A DNA stretch of 23,920 nt. Origin: a virus. A program made the position numbers and the translations under genes. The stretch covers positions 1-23,920 of IMG/VR virus record IMGVR_UViG_3300025154_000384; one strand, given 5' to 3'. The notes under the pieces are model-generated. The model was given only the letters and a program-made list of their open reading frames with translations. It made no database searches and was not told where the DNA came from. Shown one piece after another: positions 14,120 to 19,708 of this stretch. The number at the start of each line of letters is the position of its first letter. The first letter of the stretch is position 1.

Positions 14120-14564
14120 TGATGATTTTAATTTGTTCTGATAATTCTACGACCAATTCTTTACAAAACTTTTCACCATGCTTTTTCAAAAGTTTTTCGG
14201 CGATAACGCTAATTTCCAATTCTGGTTTTTCGTCCTGCGGATGAGCCGGCAGAAGTTTCCGCACTTTGCTCCAAGATGCGACTTTTCCATCCGGAAGTTT
14301 ATCTATCTCTGGAAACTTCTCGGCGAATTTCACGGCGTAATACAAATTGCGTTCGTGAATGTTTAAGTCCCCAGAAAGCGGTTTGATGATTTCGCTCCAT
14401 TTGGCGTTTTTGCTTTCCTCTAAAATTCTTTTGCCGATTAAATGATAAAGTTCCACCAGCTCCCAGCGGTGATTAAAAAGTTTCTCGGTGAAAATAGCCC
14501 GACATTCATCCGCCATTTCGCTATACCAAAATTTTGAGGTTAAGTCAGTCATAAGCCAATTCAT
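14109..14564 (-). CDS. DUF1016 N-terminal-like protein
   Basis: The protein has 151 aa. The segment RWELVELYHLIGKRILEESK, followed by AKWSEIIKPLSGDLNIHERN and LYYAVKFAEKFPEI, resembles the DUF1016 N-terminal (YhcG-type) pattern in which 'LYWxIGxxIxxxQ...WG...L..DL' is conserved. Full-length DUF1016 proteins carry a C-terminal PD-(D/E)XK nuclease; that half is missing here, so this is a stand-alone DNA-binding module or a divergent relative. The start may be 14564 or an internal ATG at 14552 that overlaps the upstream stop. It lies among replication and recombination genes. Confidence 0.5.
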   Translation of the reverse strand: MNWLMTDLTSKFWYSEMADECRAIFTEKLFNHRWELVELYHLIGKRILEESKNAKWSEIIKPLSGDLNIHERNLYYAVKFAEKFPEIDKLPDGKVASWSKVRKLLPAHPQDEKPELEISVIAEKLLKKHGEKFCKELVVELSEQIKIINEK

Positions 14565-14934
14565 AAAATAAACTAATAAATTTTCTAAATCCCACTCGCT
14601 TAATGGTTTGATAATCGCCTTCTTTTAACCAAACGGCGGGGTGATTCATTGGTTTAGTTAAAATGCTTTTCCATTTTGAAATCACACTTTTCCCAGCAGT
14701 TATTTTTTCCACAAGATTTTTTCTGTCATCGTAATTCACCCCTTGTTGCCTTTTCATAAAATTATCGCTTTCCAATTCTTTTATTCTATTTTCACTCCAT
14801 TCAATTTTTTTCCGCAAATCATCTTTAATCATTCCGTCAACATCGTGTTTGTCAAACACCGCCAAAATTTTCGGCAGTTCTTCTCTGAACCATCTGTGCT
14901 TCCACCCTAAAATTATATCGTAGATTTCGTTCAT
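14545..14934 (-). CDS. Hypothetical protein in replication block
   Basis: The 129-aa protein is mostly helical, begins MNEIYDIILGWKHRWFREEL and has a coiled-coil-like middle (KKIEWSENRIKELESDNFMK) and a compact end (VWLKEGDYQTIKRVGFRKF). It starts 1 nt after the helicase-like gene stop and its end overlaps the DUF1016-like gene. No motif is recognised. Tight packing with the helicase suggests a replication-associated role, by context only. Confidence 0.55.
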   Translation of the reverse strand: MNEIYDIILGWKHRWFREELPKILAVFDKHDVDGMIKDDLRKKIEWSENRIKELESDNFMKRQQGVNYDDRKNLVEKITAGKSVISKWKSILTKPMNHPAVWLKEGDYQTIKRVGFRKFISLFYELAYD

Positions 14935-14935
14935 A

Positions 14936-15799
14936 TTACCAATTTCCTAATTCATCTTTTGATTTTTGTTCTTCCAAAAAATGATTACGATGATAAACAA
15001 CACAAGTTCCTTTCGTTCCTTCGCGCCGGTTTTTCAAAATCCTGATTTTGGCTTTGTTGTCTTCCGGCCCGACTTCGGACATATACCGACCGTCTTTTAC
15101 CACTCCTTCAGAATTTGGTATCCGCCAAACACCAATAGCTGAATCGGCAATTCGCGGTATCAACCCAGAATCCCGTATGTCAGAAAGCACCGGTTCCGAC
15201 TTGTTGGGATTGTCTCGCGAATGAGCAATCATAAAAATCACTACACCGTGAGTTAAACAGATATTTTTTATGTAAGCCACCATATCGCCAATTTCCAAAG
15301 ATAAATTTTTCACGAACTGGTTTATAGAAAAAATCTGATGGATGTTATCTATAAAAACCGCTTCAACATTAAATTTCACTTTGGCTTCAATTATTTTTTT
15401 CTCCATCCATAAAATTGTGTTTTCGGTCATTTGGCGAGGAACATAAAAAACCGGCGGCGTAGAATCTTCAAGAGTAATTTTTTTTAATAAATTCTGCGGC
15501 GCTTCTTCAAAAGAAAACAACAAAGTCGGAATTGATTTTGCGGACATATTTTTCAAAGAGGAAGTTAAAAAAGTTGTTTTTCCGCCATCAGCGGGGCCAG
15601 TTACCAAAATCAATTCTCCGACTTCAAAACCATTAAACCATTTGTCTAAAGACGGGAAACCGCACTCTAACCTTTTTCGTTCCGGCAGTTTTTTATATTC
15701 TTCCCAGATTTCAGTTGAGGACACAACCCGGTCTTCGCCTTTGTATTCGGCGAGTTCTTTTTCCAGTTGGGTTATTTCTTGTTCGGTTTTCTTTTTCAT
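14936..15799 (-). CDS. DnaB-type replicative helicase / RecA-like ATPase
   Basis: The protein has 287 aa. Walker A is GPADGGKTT (68-76), Walker B is EAVFIDNIH (Asp151). DnaB/KaiC-like hallmarks follow: a TLLFSFEEAP strand, VVIFMIAHSRDNPNKSE, and the LSDIRDSGLIPRIADSAIG segment that matches the DnaB 'L.DLR.SG.I...AD' pattern. It lacks the DnaB N-terminal primase-interaction domain (about 50 residues precede the ATPase core), as in short phage helicases. It should unwind DNA at the fork. Overlaps the upstream gene by 4 nt (ATGA). KaiC-like ATPase without helicase activity is the main alternative. Confidence 0.82.
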   Translation of the reverse strand: MKKKTEQEITQLEKELAEYKGEDRVVSSTEIWEEYKKLPERKRLECGFPSLDKWFNGFEVGELILVTGPADGGKTTFLTSSLKNMSAKSIPTLLFSFEEAPQNLLKKITLEDSTPPVFYVPRQMTENTILWMEKKIIEAKVKFNVEAVFIDNIHQIFSINQFVKNLSLEIGDMVAYIKNICLTHGVVIFMIAHSRDNPNKSEPVLSDIRDSGLIPRIADSAIGVWRIPNSEGVVKDGRYMSEVGPEDNKAKIRILKNRREGTKGTCVVYHRNHFLEEQKSKDELGNW

Positions 15800-16179
15800 T
15801 TTATTCCTGCGATAACTTTATAAGAGTTTAAGCGATTATCGGATAAAGCTTGTGTGATGTGAATTATATCCTCTCGTTTTTTATCGGTGCGATTGAACCA
15901 CTGTTCAAAAGAATCGTAAATTTGCTGTTCGGTTAAGTTGTGAGTGGTCAAAGCTCTTAAAATTATTATATATTCTTTTTTCCCCATTATCGGCTCAAAA
16001 CCCGCGACTGATTTTGCTCGTCTTTTAAAATCACTCATAATCCTTAAAACTATCTCATTTCTTTTTTGTTTGGGTTTCCAAACTCTTTTTACCGGCTCGC
16101 CAGTTTCGGAATCAATAATATCTTCAAAAGAATCAGATGTATCGGTTTCATTGTAAGAACCGAAAGTGTTAAATTTCAT
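15796..16179 (-). CDS. Hypothetical protein, possible helicase loader/partner
   Basis: The protein has 127 aa: a disordered acidic start (FGSYNETDTSDSFEDIIDSE) and a helical body with KKEYIIILRALTTHNLTEQQ, FNRTDKKREDIIHI and NRLNSYKVIAGIK. It lies between the initiator-like and helicase-like genes with ATGA overlaps on both sides, the classical position of a helicase loader. No AAA+ motif is present, so a loader role would be of the small DnaC-independent kind and is an inference. Confidence 0.5.
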   Translation of the reverse strand: MKFNTFGSYNETDTSDSFEDIIDSETGEPVKRVWKPKQKRNEIVLRIMSDFKRRAKSVAGFEPIMGKKEYIIILRALTTHNLTEQQIYDSFEQWFNRTDKKREDIIHITQALSDNRLNSYKVIAGIK

Positions 16180-16667
16180 AGTTTTTTTTTAGATTCCGAT
16201 GCGTTAGCATCGGATATCTTATTCTGAGAAGCAGAAGCAGAAGCAGAAGCAGAAGCAGAAGAGGGTGGCCTATCCATAGGATATGGATAGCCTATGTATA
16301 GGCTATCGCATAATTCCTTTATTTCTTCCCAAACATGACTAGGAATTTGGTTTTTAGCTATTTCTGCTCCTTTTTTTGTTTTTGGATTTTTTGAATGATA
16401 CTTTTCAAATTTCAAAATCCATATCCACTCGCTTTTTAGGTAAAATGCTTTAGGTTCTAATCTTTTAAGCATTTCCCTATTTAATTCGTCTTTATCAATT
16501 CCTGTTTCAAAAGACATTATCCGTAATGGTATTTCATAAATACCACATAAATTTGTGTGATCGTTTGTTAAAAGATATAAAAATAAATACCTATCAAGTG
16601 GATTAAGTTTATTTGTTATCCAACCATCAGACCAAAATTTTGTATCTATCATTCGTTCTTTAGCCAT
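16176..16667 (-). CDS. Replication initiator / replisome-organiser-like protein
   Basis: I use the ATG at 16667 (MAKERMIDTKFWSDGWITNK), giving 163 aa. The N-terminal ~90 residues look like a winged-helix phage replisome organiser: LNPLDRYLFLYLLTN, then CGIYEIPLRIMSFETGI, then a WIWILKFEKYH strand. Such proteins bind the phage origin and recruit the helicase loader or helicase, which follow here. Residues around 140-152 are a Ser-Ala repeat (SASASASASA) encoded by a hexanucleotide tandem repeat, a flexible linker. The gene also contains two adjacent palindromes that may be the origin itself. Expression runs from a promoter and ~100-nt structured leader at 16668-16820. Confidence 0.68.
   Translation of the reverse strand: MAKERMIDTKFWSDGWITNKLNPLDRYLFLYLLTNDHTNLCGIYEIPLRIMSFETGIDKDELNREMLKRLEPKAFYLKSEWIWILKFEKYHSKNPKTKKGAEIAKNQIPSHVWEEIKELCDSLYIGYPYPMDRPPSSASASASASASQNKISDANASESKKKL
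16227..16307. repeat. Tandem hexamer plus twin palindromes, origin-like
   Basis: AGAAGC is repeated almost six times at 16227-16261. Next come two overlapping perfect palindromes: CTATCCATA-GGA-TATGGATAG (16270-16290) and GATAGCCTA-TGTA-TAGGCTATC (16286-16307). They lie inside the initiator-like gene, as the lambda origin lies inside gene O. They code for the Ser-Ala linker and the DSLYIGYPYPMDR segment, so coding use is not excluded. Confidence 0.45.
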
Positions 16668-16772
16668 AATAATTTTTTTAAACAAAAATCTTCACAAGAC
16701 AGAGCAAGTTCGGGTGAACCATTTGTCTCGTGAAGATTCTTAATTATAAAAATTATTTCGAACTTGCTCATA
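16668..16772 (-). ncRNA. Structured 5' leader with an H-type pseudoknot
   Basis: Stem 1 pairs GAGCAAGTTCG (16769-16759) with CGAACTTGCTC (16712-16702), 11 perfect base pairs. Stem 2 pairs AATCTTCACGAGACA (16738-16724) with TGTCTTGTGAAGATT (16701-16687), 15 pairs with one wobble. The stem 1 3' strand lies in the stem 2 loop and abuts the stem 2 3' strand, the geometry of a coaxially stacked pseudoknot. Stem 1 begins at the predicted transcript 5' end. The stem 2 arm is followed by TTTTTGTTT, so stem 2 alone resembles a terminator, and GTTCACCCGAAC in its loop is an alternative hairpin that would break stem 1. This suggests a switchable leader controlling the initiator gene. Confidence 0.6.
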
Positions 16773-16778
16773 TCTTTT

Positions 16779-16820
16779 ATTATATCACAAAACTTTTAAC
16801 GCAAATATAAGTGTGGATAA
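16779..16820 (-). promoter_or_regulatory. Extended -10 promoter with DnaA box, initiator gene
   Basis: Minus strand: TGATATAAT at 16787-16779, a weak TTGCGT -35 at 16799-16804 (14 nt spacing, so it probably relies on the extended -10), and an exact DnaA box TTATCCACA at 16812-16820, 7 bp upstream of the -35. Predicted transcription start about 16772. Confidence 0.55.
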
Positions 16821-16821
16821 C

Positions 16822-16935
16822 TTATTTTTCCAAATCCCCTTCCTCCCAACACTTATCGCAAAGTTGAGTTTCGGGGTCAGATTTTTCTTGATCAAATAAT
16901 GGACGACCACATTCGGAACATTCACCTTTTTTCAT
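16822..16935 (-). CDS. Mini zinc-ribbon protein (37 aa)
   Basis: ATG at 16933-16935, TAA at 16822-16824. It starts MKKGECSECGRPLFDQEKSD and ends with LCDKCWEEGDLEK: two CxxC pairs 20 residues apart, a complete small zinc ribbon. The ATG lies 3 nt after the stop of the membrane mini-protein at 16938, so both are one transcript. Role unknown. Confidence 0.55.
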   Translation of the reverse strand: MKKGECSECGRPLFDQEKSDPETQLCDKCWEEGDLEK

Positions 16936-16937
16936 AT

Positions 16938-17045
16938 TCAATCAAACAACTTTTCATAAACCGGCATTGTAAAATACACGAATAAAACTATTGGGACATA
17001 AAAAGGAAAAAGAATAATAAAGATTAAGAATTTCCACCAAGTCAT
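16938..17045 (-). CDS. Tiny membrane protein (35 aa)
   Basis: ATG at 17043-17045, TGA at 16938-16940. MTWWKFLIFIILFPFYVPIV and the following LFVYF form one long hydrophobic helix, then the polar tail MPVYEKLFD. It follows repeat copy 2 and a double hairpin. A first ATG (17048) stops after two codons. Function unknown. Confidence 0.45.
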   Translation of the reverse strand: MTWWKFLIFIILFPFYVPIVLFVYFTMPVYEKLFD

Positions 17046-17063
17046 ATCATTTATTTATTACTA

Positions 17064-17083
17064 ATTTTTGAATTTCGGTTCAA
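17064..17083. repeat. 20-bp direct repeat, copy 2 (operator-like)
   Basis: Identical to 13954-13973. Here it is intergenic, just downstream of a strong hairpin and upstream of the tiny membrane and zinc genes. TTGAA-N6-TTCAA symmetry suggests a dimeric regulator site; the 49-aa HTH protein encoded at 19424-19573 is one candidate. Confidence 0.55.
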
Positions 17084-17135
17084 ATGGAAGCCCTTATAAA
17101 AGGGCAACCATTTAAGTCAAAATTTATTTTTGACT
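17082..17135 (-). terminator. Two tandem hairpins after the ssDNA-binding gene
   Basis: First hairpin on the minus strand: AGTCAAAA/TTTTGACT (17115-17135). Second: AAATGG-GCCCTT/AAGGGC-CCATTT (17082-17113), 12 bp with symmetric AA/TT internal bulges. They follow directly on the stop at 17138. No long T-run follows, so termination may be partial or they may protect the mRNA 3' end. Confidence 0.45.
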
Positions 17136-17137
17136 AA

Positions 17138-17764
17138 TTACCACGGAATATCGTCTGCGTTGATTTTCTCCTCTGGATAATCAATCGTCTTATCTGCTGG
17201 GTCTGGCGCGCCTTCCAATTTCCTCTTGGCTTTGTCCTTCATTTTTTGGATTATCTGGTCTACCGGCGTTTTCTTTGACAGTGCCCCCATTTCCTCATCA
17301 GTGATTTTGGTTTCCTTTTTGGAGGGAATCACCGAATACACGGCAGTCGTCTCACCAGCATTCTCCACCTTAATGTTTATATCATACGGCATCGGGAAAT
17401 CCTGAAAGCCATAACCATCTTTGGTGTCTTGCGCCAAATTCTTTAATTGAACCATCACCTTGTAAGGCAACCGAAGCAAACCTAATTCTGGTTCGGTTGC
17501 TTCTCGGCGAATAATTGCCCAGCAGAGCCACTTTTTGTTGAGTTGGGCCGGCTTGCCGTTTTTGTCTTTGGCTTTTTCAAGTTCTTCCTTTTTACAATAC
17601 GGTGCCCCTTCGTAGCAAGCACCGAATTCTTTGCCGAAACGCGAGACATAGATTTCCGGCGTGGAGAGGACACGGACTCGGTTGTCGCCCTCGGTCCAGT
17701 TATAGAAATCCCCTGTAAGTCCGAACTTTTTAGCTTCTCGTTCAAAATTTTCTGCGAATCCCAT
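17138..17764 (-). CDS. Single-stranded DNA-binding protein (gp32-like)
   Basis: The protein has 208 aa. The N-terminal half has an OB-fold-like start (EGDNRVRVLSTPEIYVSRFG) and a Cys cluster (GACYEGAPYCKKEE ... KKWLCWAI) reminiscent of the zinc-containing core of phage gp32-type proteins. The rest becomes acidic and disordered and ends INADDIPW, very like the DDDIPF tip by which bacterial SSBs recruit partner proteins. It would coat single strands at the fork and contact the helicase or nuclease. It is encoded right after the RecB/Cas4-like nuclease, whose frame overlaps it by 283 nt. Assignment rests on these features and context. Confidence 0.68.
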   Translation of the reverse strand: MGFAENFEREAKKFGLTGDFYNWTEGDNRVRVLSTPEIYVSRFGKEFGACYEGAPYCKKEELEKAKDKNGKPAQLNKKWLCWAIIRREATEPELGLLRLPYKVMVQLKNLAQDTKDGYGFQDFPMPYDINIKVENAGETTAVYSVIPSKKETKITDEEMGALSKKTPVDQIIQKMKDKAKRKLEGAPDPADKTIDYPEEKINADDIPW

Positions 17765-18537
17765 TTTATTGTTTCAATGTTAATTGATAATTCATCGGGC
17801 ATTTCCTTAATGTCTTTCGGGTCAAAGGGTTCGTTTTCCCTTTGATACAACGAATAGACCGAAAGGAAATCAAGATAATTTTTCTTTGTTTCCGCCGGTC
17901 CATACACCACAAACTCATAACCTTTCTTGTGGCGTGTGCCGATGCGGAGAACGGCAGTAGAAATTGTTTTGTCTTTAATCGTTCCCCAATAAGCCGCCAG
18001 TTGGAGAGGATAATCCCCCCAGATTGCGGACGAAGTTTTGAAATCAATCACACACAGAATTTTTTTGCCCTCGTATTCAATCTCCCCGAACCAGTCCAGT
18101 GTGCCGGCATATTTTTCATTACAAACCGAGTGTTCATTCCAGATTGTCTTCGGCTTGTATTCTTCCGCCCAACTGATAAATGCCAAAACTGTCCGCCATT
18201 CAACAAAAGTCAACGGAGACGATATACCACTCAACTCATCGTTATATTTCGTCCCTAGCGTGATTTTATGCCCTTTCACTAGGTCAGAAATGGCTTGATG
18301 GACGCGAGAACCCTTATTTCCCGCGAATTTCAACTTTCTGTCAGCTTCTTCTCGGGTAGAATTCAGTAAATATCGATAAAAACCATCACCTTTGTTAAAC
18401 GCCTTGCCGAGAATGTAATTTACCGCTGGCAGATATTTTCCGGTGGAAATTTGCTTATAATGAGTCCAATCTCCTTCCCAATCACAATTCCGAACTAAGT
18501 CGGGATTATTTGTTTCTTGTTCAATATACGATTTCAT
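17482..18537 (-). CDS. PD-(D/E)XK nuclease (RecB/Cas4-like) with odd C-tail
   Basis: The frame is 351 codons. Nuclease motifs: GSRVH (His80), YAGTLDW (Asp148), CVIDFKTS (Asp165-x-Lys167) and QLAAY (Gln179, Tyr183), the full Cas4/RecB/AddB set, so it is a probable DNA exonuclease for recombination or end processing. The domain ends near residue 258. The remaining 94 residues are read out of frame through the ssDNA-binding gene and look unnatural (Arg/Ser/Lys-rich). A neighbouring frame has TAA at 17766-17768, 1 nt before the next ATG, which looks like the natural end. A single-base shift near 17.8 kb would restore a 257-aa protein. Confidence 0.8.
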   Translation of the reverse strand: MKSYIEQETNNPDLVRNCDWEGDWTHYKQISTGKYLPAVNYILGKAFNKGDGFYRYLLNSTREEADRKLKFAGNKGSRVHQAISDLVKGHKITLGTKYNDELSGISSPLTFVEWRTVLAFISWAEEYKPKTIWNEHSVCNEKYAGTLDWFGEIEYEGKKILCVIDFKTSSAIWGDYPLQLAAYWGTIKDKTISTAVLRIGTRHKKGYEFVVYGPAETKKNYLDFLSVYSLYQRENEPFDPKDIKEMPDELSINIETIKWDSQKILNEKLKSSDLQGISITGPRATTESVSSPRRKSMSRVSAKNSVLATKGHRIVKRKNLKKPKTKTASRPNSTKSGSAGQLFAEKQPNQN

Positions 18538-18679
18538 TTTCTTTTGCGAGACCTTTAATCAAATTTTGATATTGTGTCTCAATTTTATTTAATTATTCGC
18601 GAGCTTGACTAAAGCCCTCAATAGAACGCTTTGTTAATAATTGATTCTGCTCATTTTTGAGCGTTATTTCAATAAGCAT
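18521..18679 (-). pseudogene. 52-codon frame broken by an in-frame TAA
   Basis: ATG at 18677-18679 opens MLIEITLKNEQNQLLTKRSI..., stops at TAA (18593-18595, codon 29), and continues in the same frame as LNKIETQYQNLIKGLAKENE until a TGA at 18521-18523 that overlaps the nuclease start by 17 nt. The two halves form one smooth helical, coiled-coil-like protein; CAA (Gln) in place of TAA would give ARE-Q-LNKIETQYQ. The end overlapping the next gene is typical of an intact operon member, so the TAA looks like a recent mutation or an error. Confidence 0.45.
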
Positions 18680-18712
18680 TTTTTTCTAATTTGGCTTATA
18701 AATACGACCTTT

Positions 18713-18880
18713 TTATTTCCCCTTATTCCACCTTCCCCAATTTACTATCCAAAGTTCTAAATAGTAATTGGCAAAAGGCAGAATAAGAGGCACTTTGTTA
18801 ATTTGACCATCAATGTTGTTTAACCGTATGTTTTTTAAGCGAGTTTTTTCTCTGTTGACATCTTTGTCGCACTCACAGGT
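18713..18880 (-). other. 55-codon open frame without a start codon
   Basis: This 240-nt gap (18680-18918) holds no ordinary gene. A frame opens after TAA (18881-18883), has no ATG/GTG/TTG for about 35 codons, and reads REKTRLKNIRLNNIDG, KVPLILPFANYYLELW and NWGRWNKGK to a TAA at 18713. The composition is protein-like. It may be a decayed gene or chance. The upstream edge also contains a GTTTAAAC palindrome and two GTGCGAC copies. Confidence 0.25.
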
Positions 18881-18918
18881 TTAAACGCGGGAAAAGTCGC
18901 ACAGTGAATGAAATTCGC

Positions 18919-19149
18919 CTATATTAAACCGACATGGTAATCCTTATCTTTGACACATTTATCACAAATCACTCTCACTTCCTCATTTTCCTTCATTTTT
19001 GAGTTAATCATTCCTCTGTTGAAACAAATCGGGCAAAATTTCTTTTTACATTCCCAACAAACCTCTAATTTGTTCGTATAACATTTTTTTAACCCACAAT
19101 TCGCGCAATGTTTAACGCCTCCCCTTATTTTAGACCAATCTGGTTTCAT
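18919..19149 (-). CDS. Small multi-Cys zinc-finger protein (76 aa)
   Basis: The start MKPDWSKIRGGVKHCANCGL is followed by KKCYTNKLEVCWECKKKFCP, ICFNRG and VICDKCVKD: at least four CxxC-type pairs, enough for two zinc ions in a treble-clef or RING-like cross-brace. It is a likely nucleic-acid- or protein-binding adaptor of the early region. Immediately upstream are two mini-genes in the same direction. No specific family is assigned. Confidence 0.6.
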   Translation of the reverse strand: MKPDWSKIRGGVKHCANCGLKKCYTNKLEVCWECKKKFCPICFNRGMINSKMKENEEVRVICDKCVKDKDYHVGLI

Positions 19150-19152
19150 AAT

Positions 19153-19245
19153 TTAATCTGAATTACTAATGTCATTTAGTTTATTTTCTTTTTCTTTTTG
19201 CCAAAATTCATTTTCTATTTGTTTTGTTTCTTCTTCGCCAGACAT
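19153..19245 (-). CDS. Acidic micro-protein (30 aa)
   Basis: ATG at 19243-19245, TAA at 19153-19155. MSGEEETKQIENEFWQKEKE is followed by a short polar end. Its first base pair positions overlap the stop of the membrane mini-gene upstream (TAAAATG), and its stop is just before the next ATG, so it is packed like a real operon member. Charged single helix; function unknown. Confidence 0.4.
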   Translation of the reverse strand: MSGEEETKQIENEFWQKEKENKLNDISNSD

Positions 19246-19246
19246 T

Positions 19247-19357
19247 TTATTCAATTAACTTTAACATCCAAGTAAGCTGAACGGCGACTCCGACCAAAGC
19301 GCCGATAACCGCGCCAATTACGAATCCGCCAATCCACTTTTTGTTTTCCAGTTTCAT
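19247..19357 (-). CDS. Glycine-zipper membrane micro-protein (36 aa)
   Basis: ATG at 19355-19357, TAA at 19247-19249. MKLENKKWIGGFVIGAVIGA continues ALVGVAVQLTW: one hydrophobic helix with regular Gly/Ala spacing (a glycine zipper), suited to oligomerise in a membrane, then a short basic end. Possible membrane-perturbing or exclusion protein; only the topology is supported by sequence. Confidence 0.5.
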   Translation of the reverse strand: MKLENKKWIGGFVIGAVIGALVGVAVQLTWMLKLIE

Positions 19358-19393
19358 TTAATTTGTTGTGATTGACTGCGACCTTCAAATATA

Positions 19394-19438
19394 ACTTTAC
19401 ACTAACAAGAAAAGTAAAGCAAGTTATACTGTGGATAA
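19394..19438 (-). promoter_or_regulatory. Weak promoter with an upstream DnaA box
   Basis: Minus strand: exact DnaA box TTATCCACA (19430-19438), 7 bp, TTGCTT (19417-19422), 17 nt, TAAAGT (19394-19399). The -10 is poor. The box also encodes part of the HTH C-terminus (Lys-Leu-Ser-Thr). It would feed the mini-gene/nuclease/ssDNA-binding block. Confidence 0.4.
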
Positions 19439-19573
19439 CTTACCTATCTTTTTAATAATGTTATAGACCGCTTGGCGGGTGAGATTATAATGTTTGGCAA
19501 TATCAGGTATCCGCCATTTAGCTTTAATTTTCAACATTATTTCAGTATCTCGTTGAGGCTTGGATTTTCTCAT
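19424..19573 (-). CDS. Helix-turn-helix DNA-binding protein (49 aa)
   Basis: ATG at 19571-19573, TAA at 19424-19426. MRKSKPQRDTEIMLKIKAKW is followed by IPDIAKHYNLTRQAVYNIIK, a clean helix-turn-helix (IxxIAxxYxxTRxAVYxII), then a basic end. It resembles the HTH of resolvases/sigma-like regulators reduced to a minimum, so it is a transcriptional regulator candidate. It is divergent from the only rightward gene, the usual place of a phage control switch. Its promoter places the transcript start 2-3 nt before the ATG, so the mRNA may be leaderless. Confidence 0.68.
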   Translation of the reverse strand: MRKSKPQRDTEIMLKIKAKWRIPDIAKHYNLTRQAVYNIIKKIGKLSTV

Positions 19574-19582
19574 TTGCTTGGA

Positions 19583-19614
19583 ATTATAGCACATTTTGCT
19601 CCCGTCAATACTCT
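19583..19614 (-). promoter_or_regulatory. Promoter of the HTH gene
   Basis: Minus strand: TGCTATAAT (extended -10, 19591-19583) with TTGACG upstream at short spacing (14 nt). The -10 ends 9 nt before the ATG, implying a nearly leaderless mRNA. Confidence 0.5.
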
Positions 19615-19672
19615 TTACTTTACATTAAATTTGTTTTATATTTCAAAAACACTTTTTATTTCTTTACAACTG

Positions 19673-19681
19673 TGTTATACT
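19673..19681 (+). promoter_or_regulatory. Extended -10 promoter of the rightward gene
   Basis: TGTTATACT at 19673-19681 (TGn-TATACT), in an AT-rich tract, 27 nt before the ATG of the secreted protein. The -35 region is poor, so the extended -10 would carry the promoter. It is divergent from the HTH promoter with about 80 bp between them. Confidence 0.45.
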
Positions 19682-19708
19682 CTCGCATTATTAGTTAGCA
19701 ATAAAATT

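Noticed and set aside
16227-16261. CRISPR array
   Set aside because: A simple hexanucleotide repeat without spacers; no cas genes. The Cas4-like nuclease is a phage recombination-type enzyme by context.
16687-16738. tRNA or tmRNA-like fold in the initiator leader (GGTTCACCCGAAC resembles a T-arm)
   Set aside because: No acceptor stem, anticodon arm or CCA end; the pairings are those of a pseudoknot.
19472-19708. Extended 186-aa version of the rightward secreted protein
   Set aside because: The extra N-terminus covers the HTH gene and both promoters and would hide a perfect signal peptide beginning at 19709.
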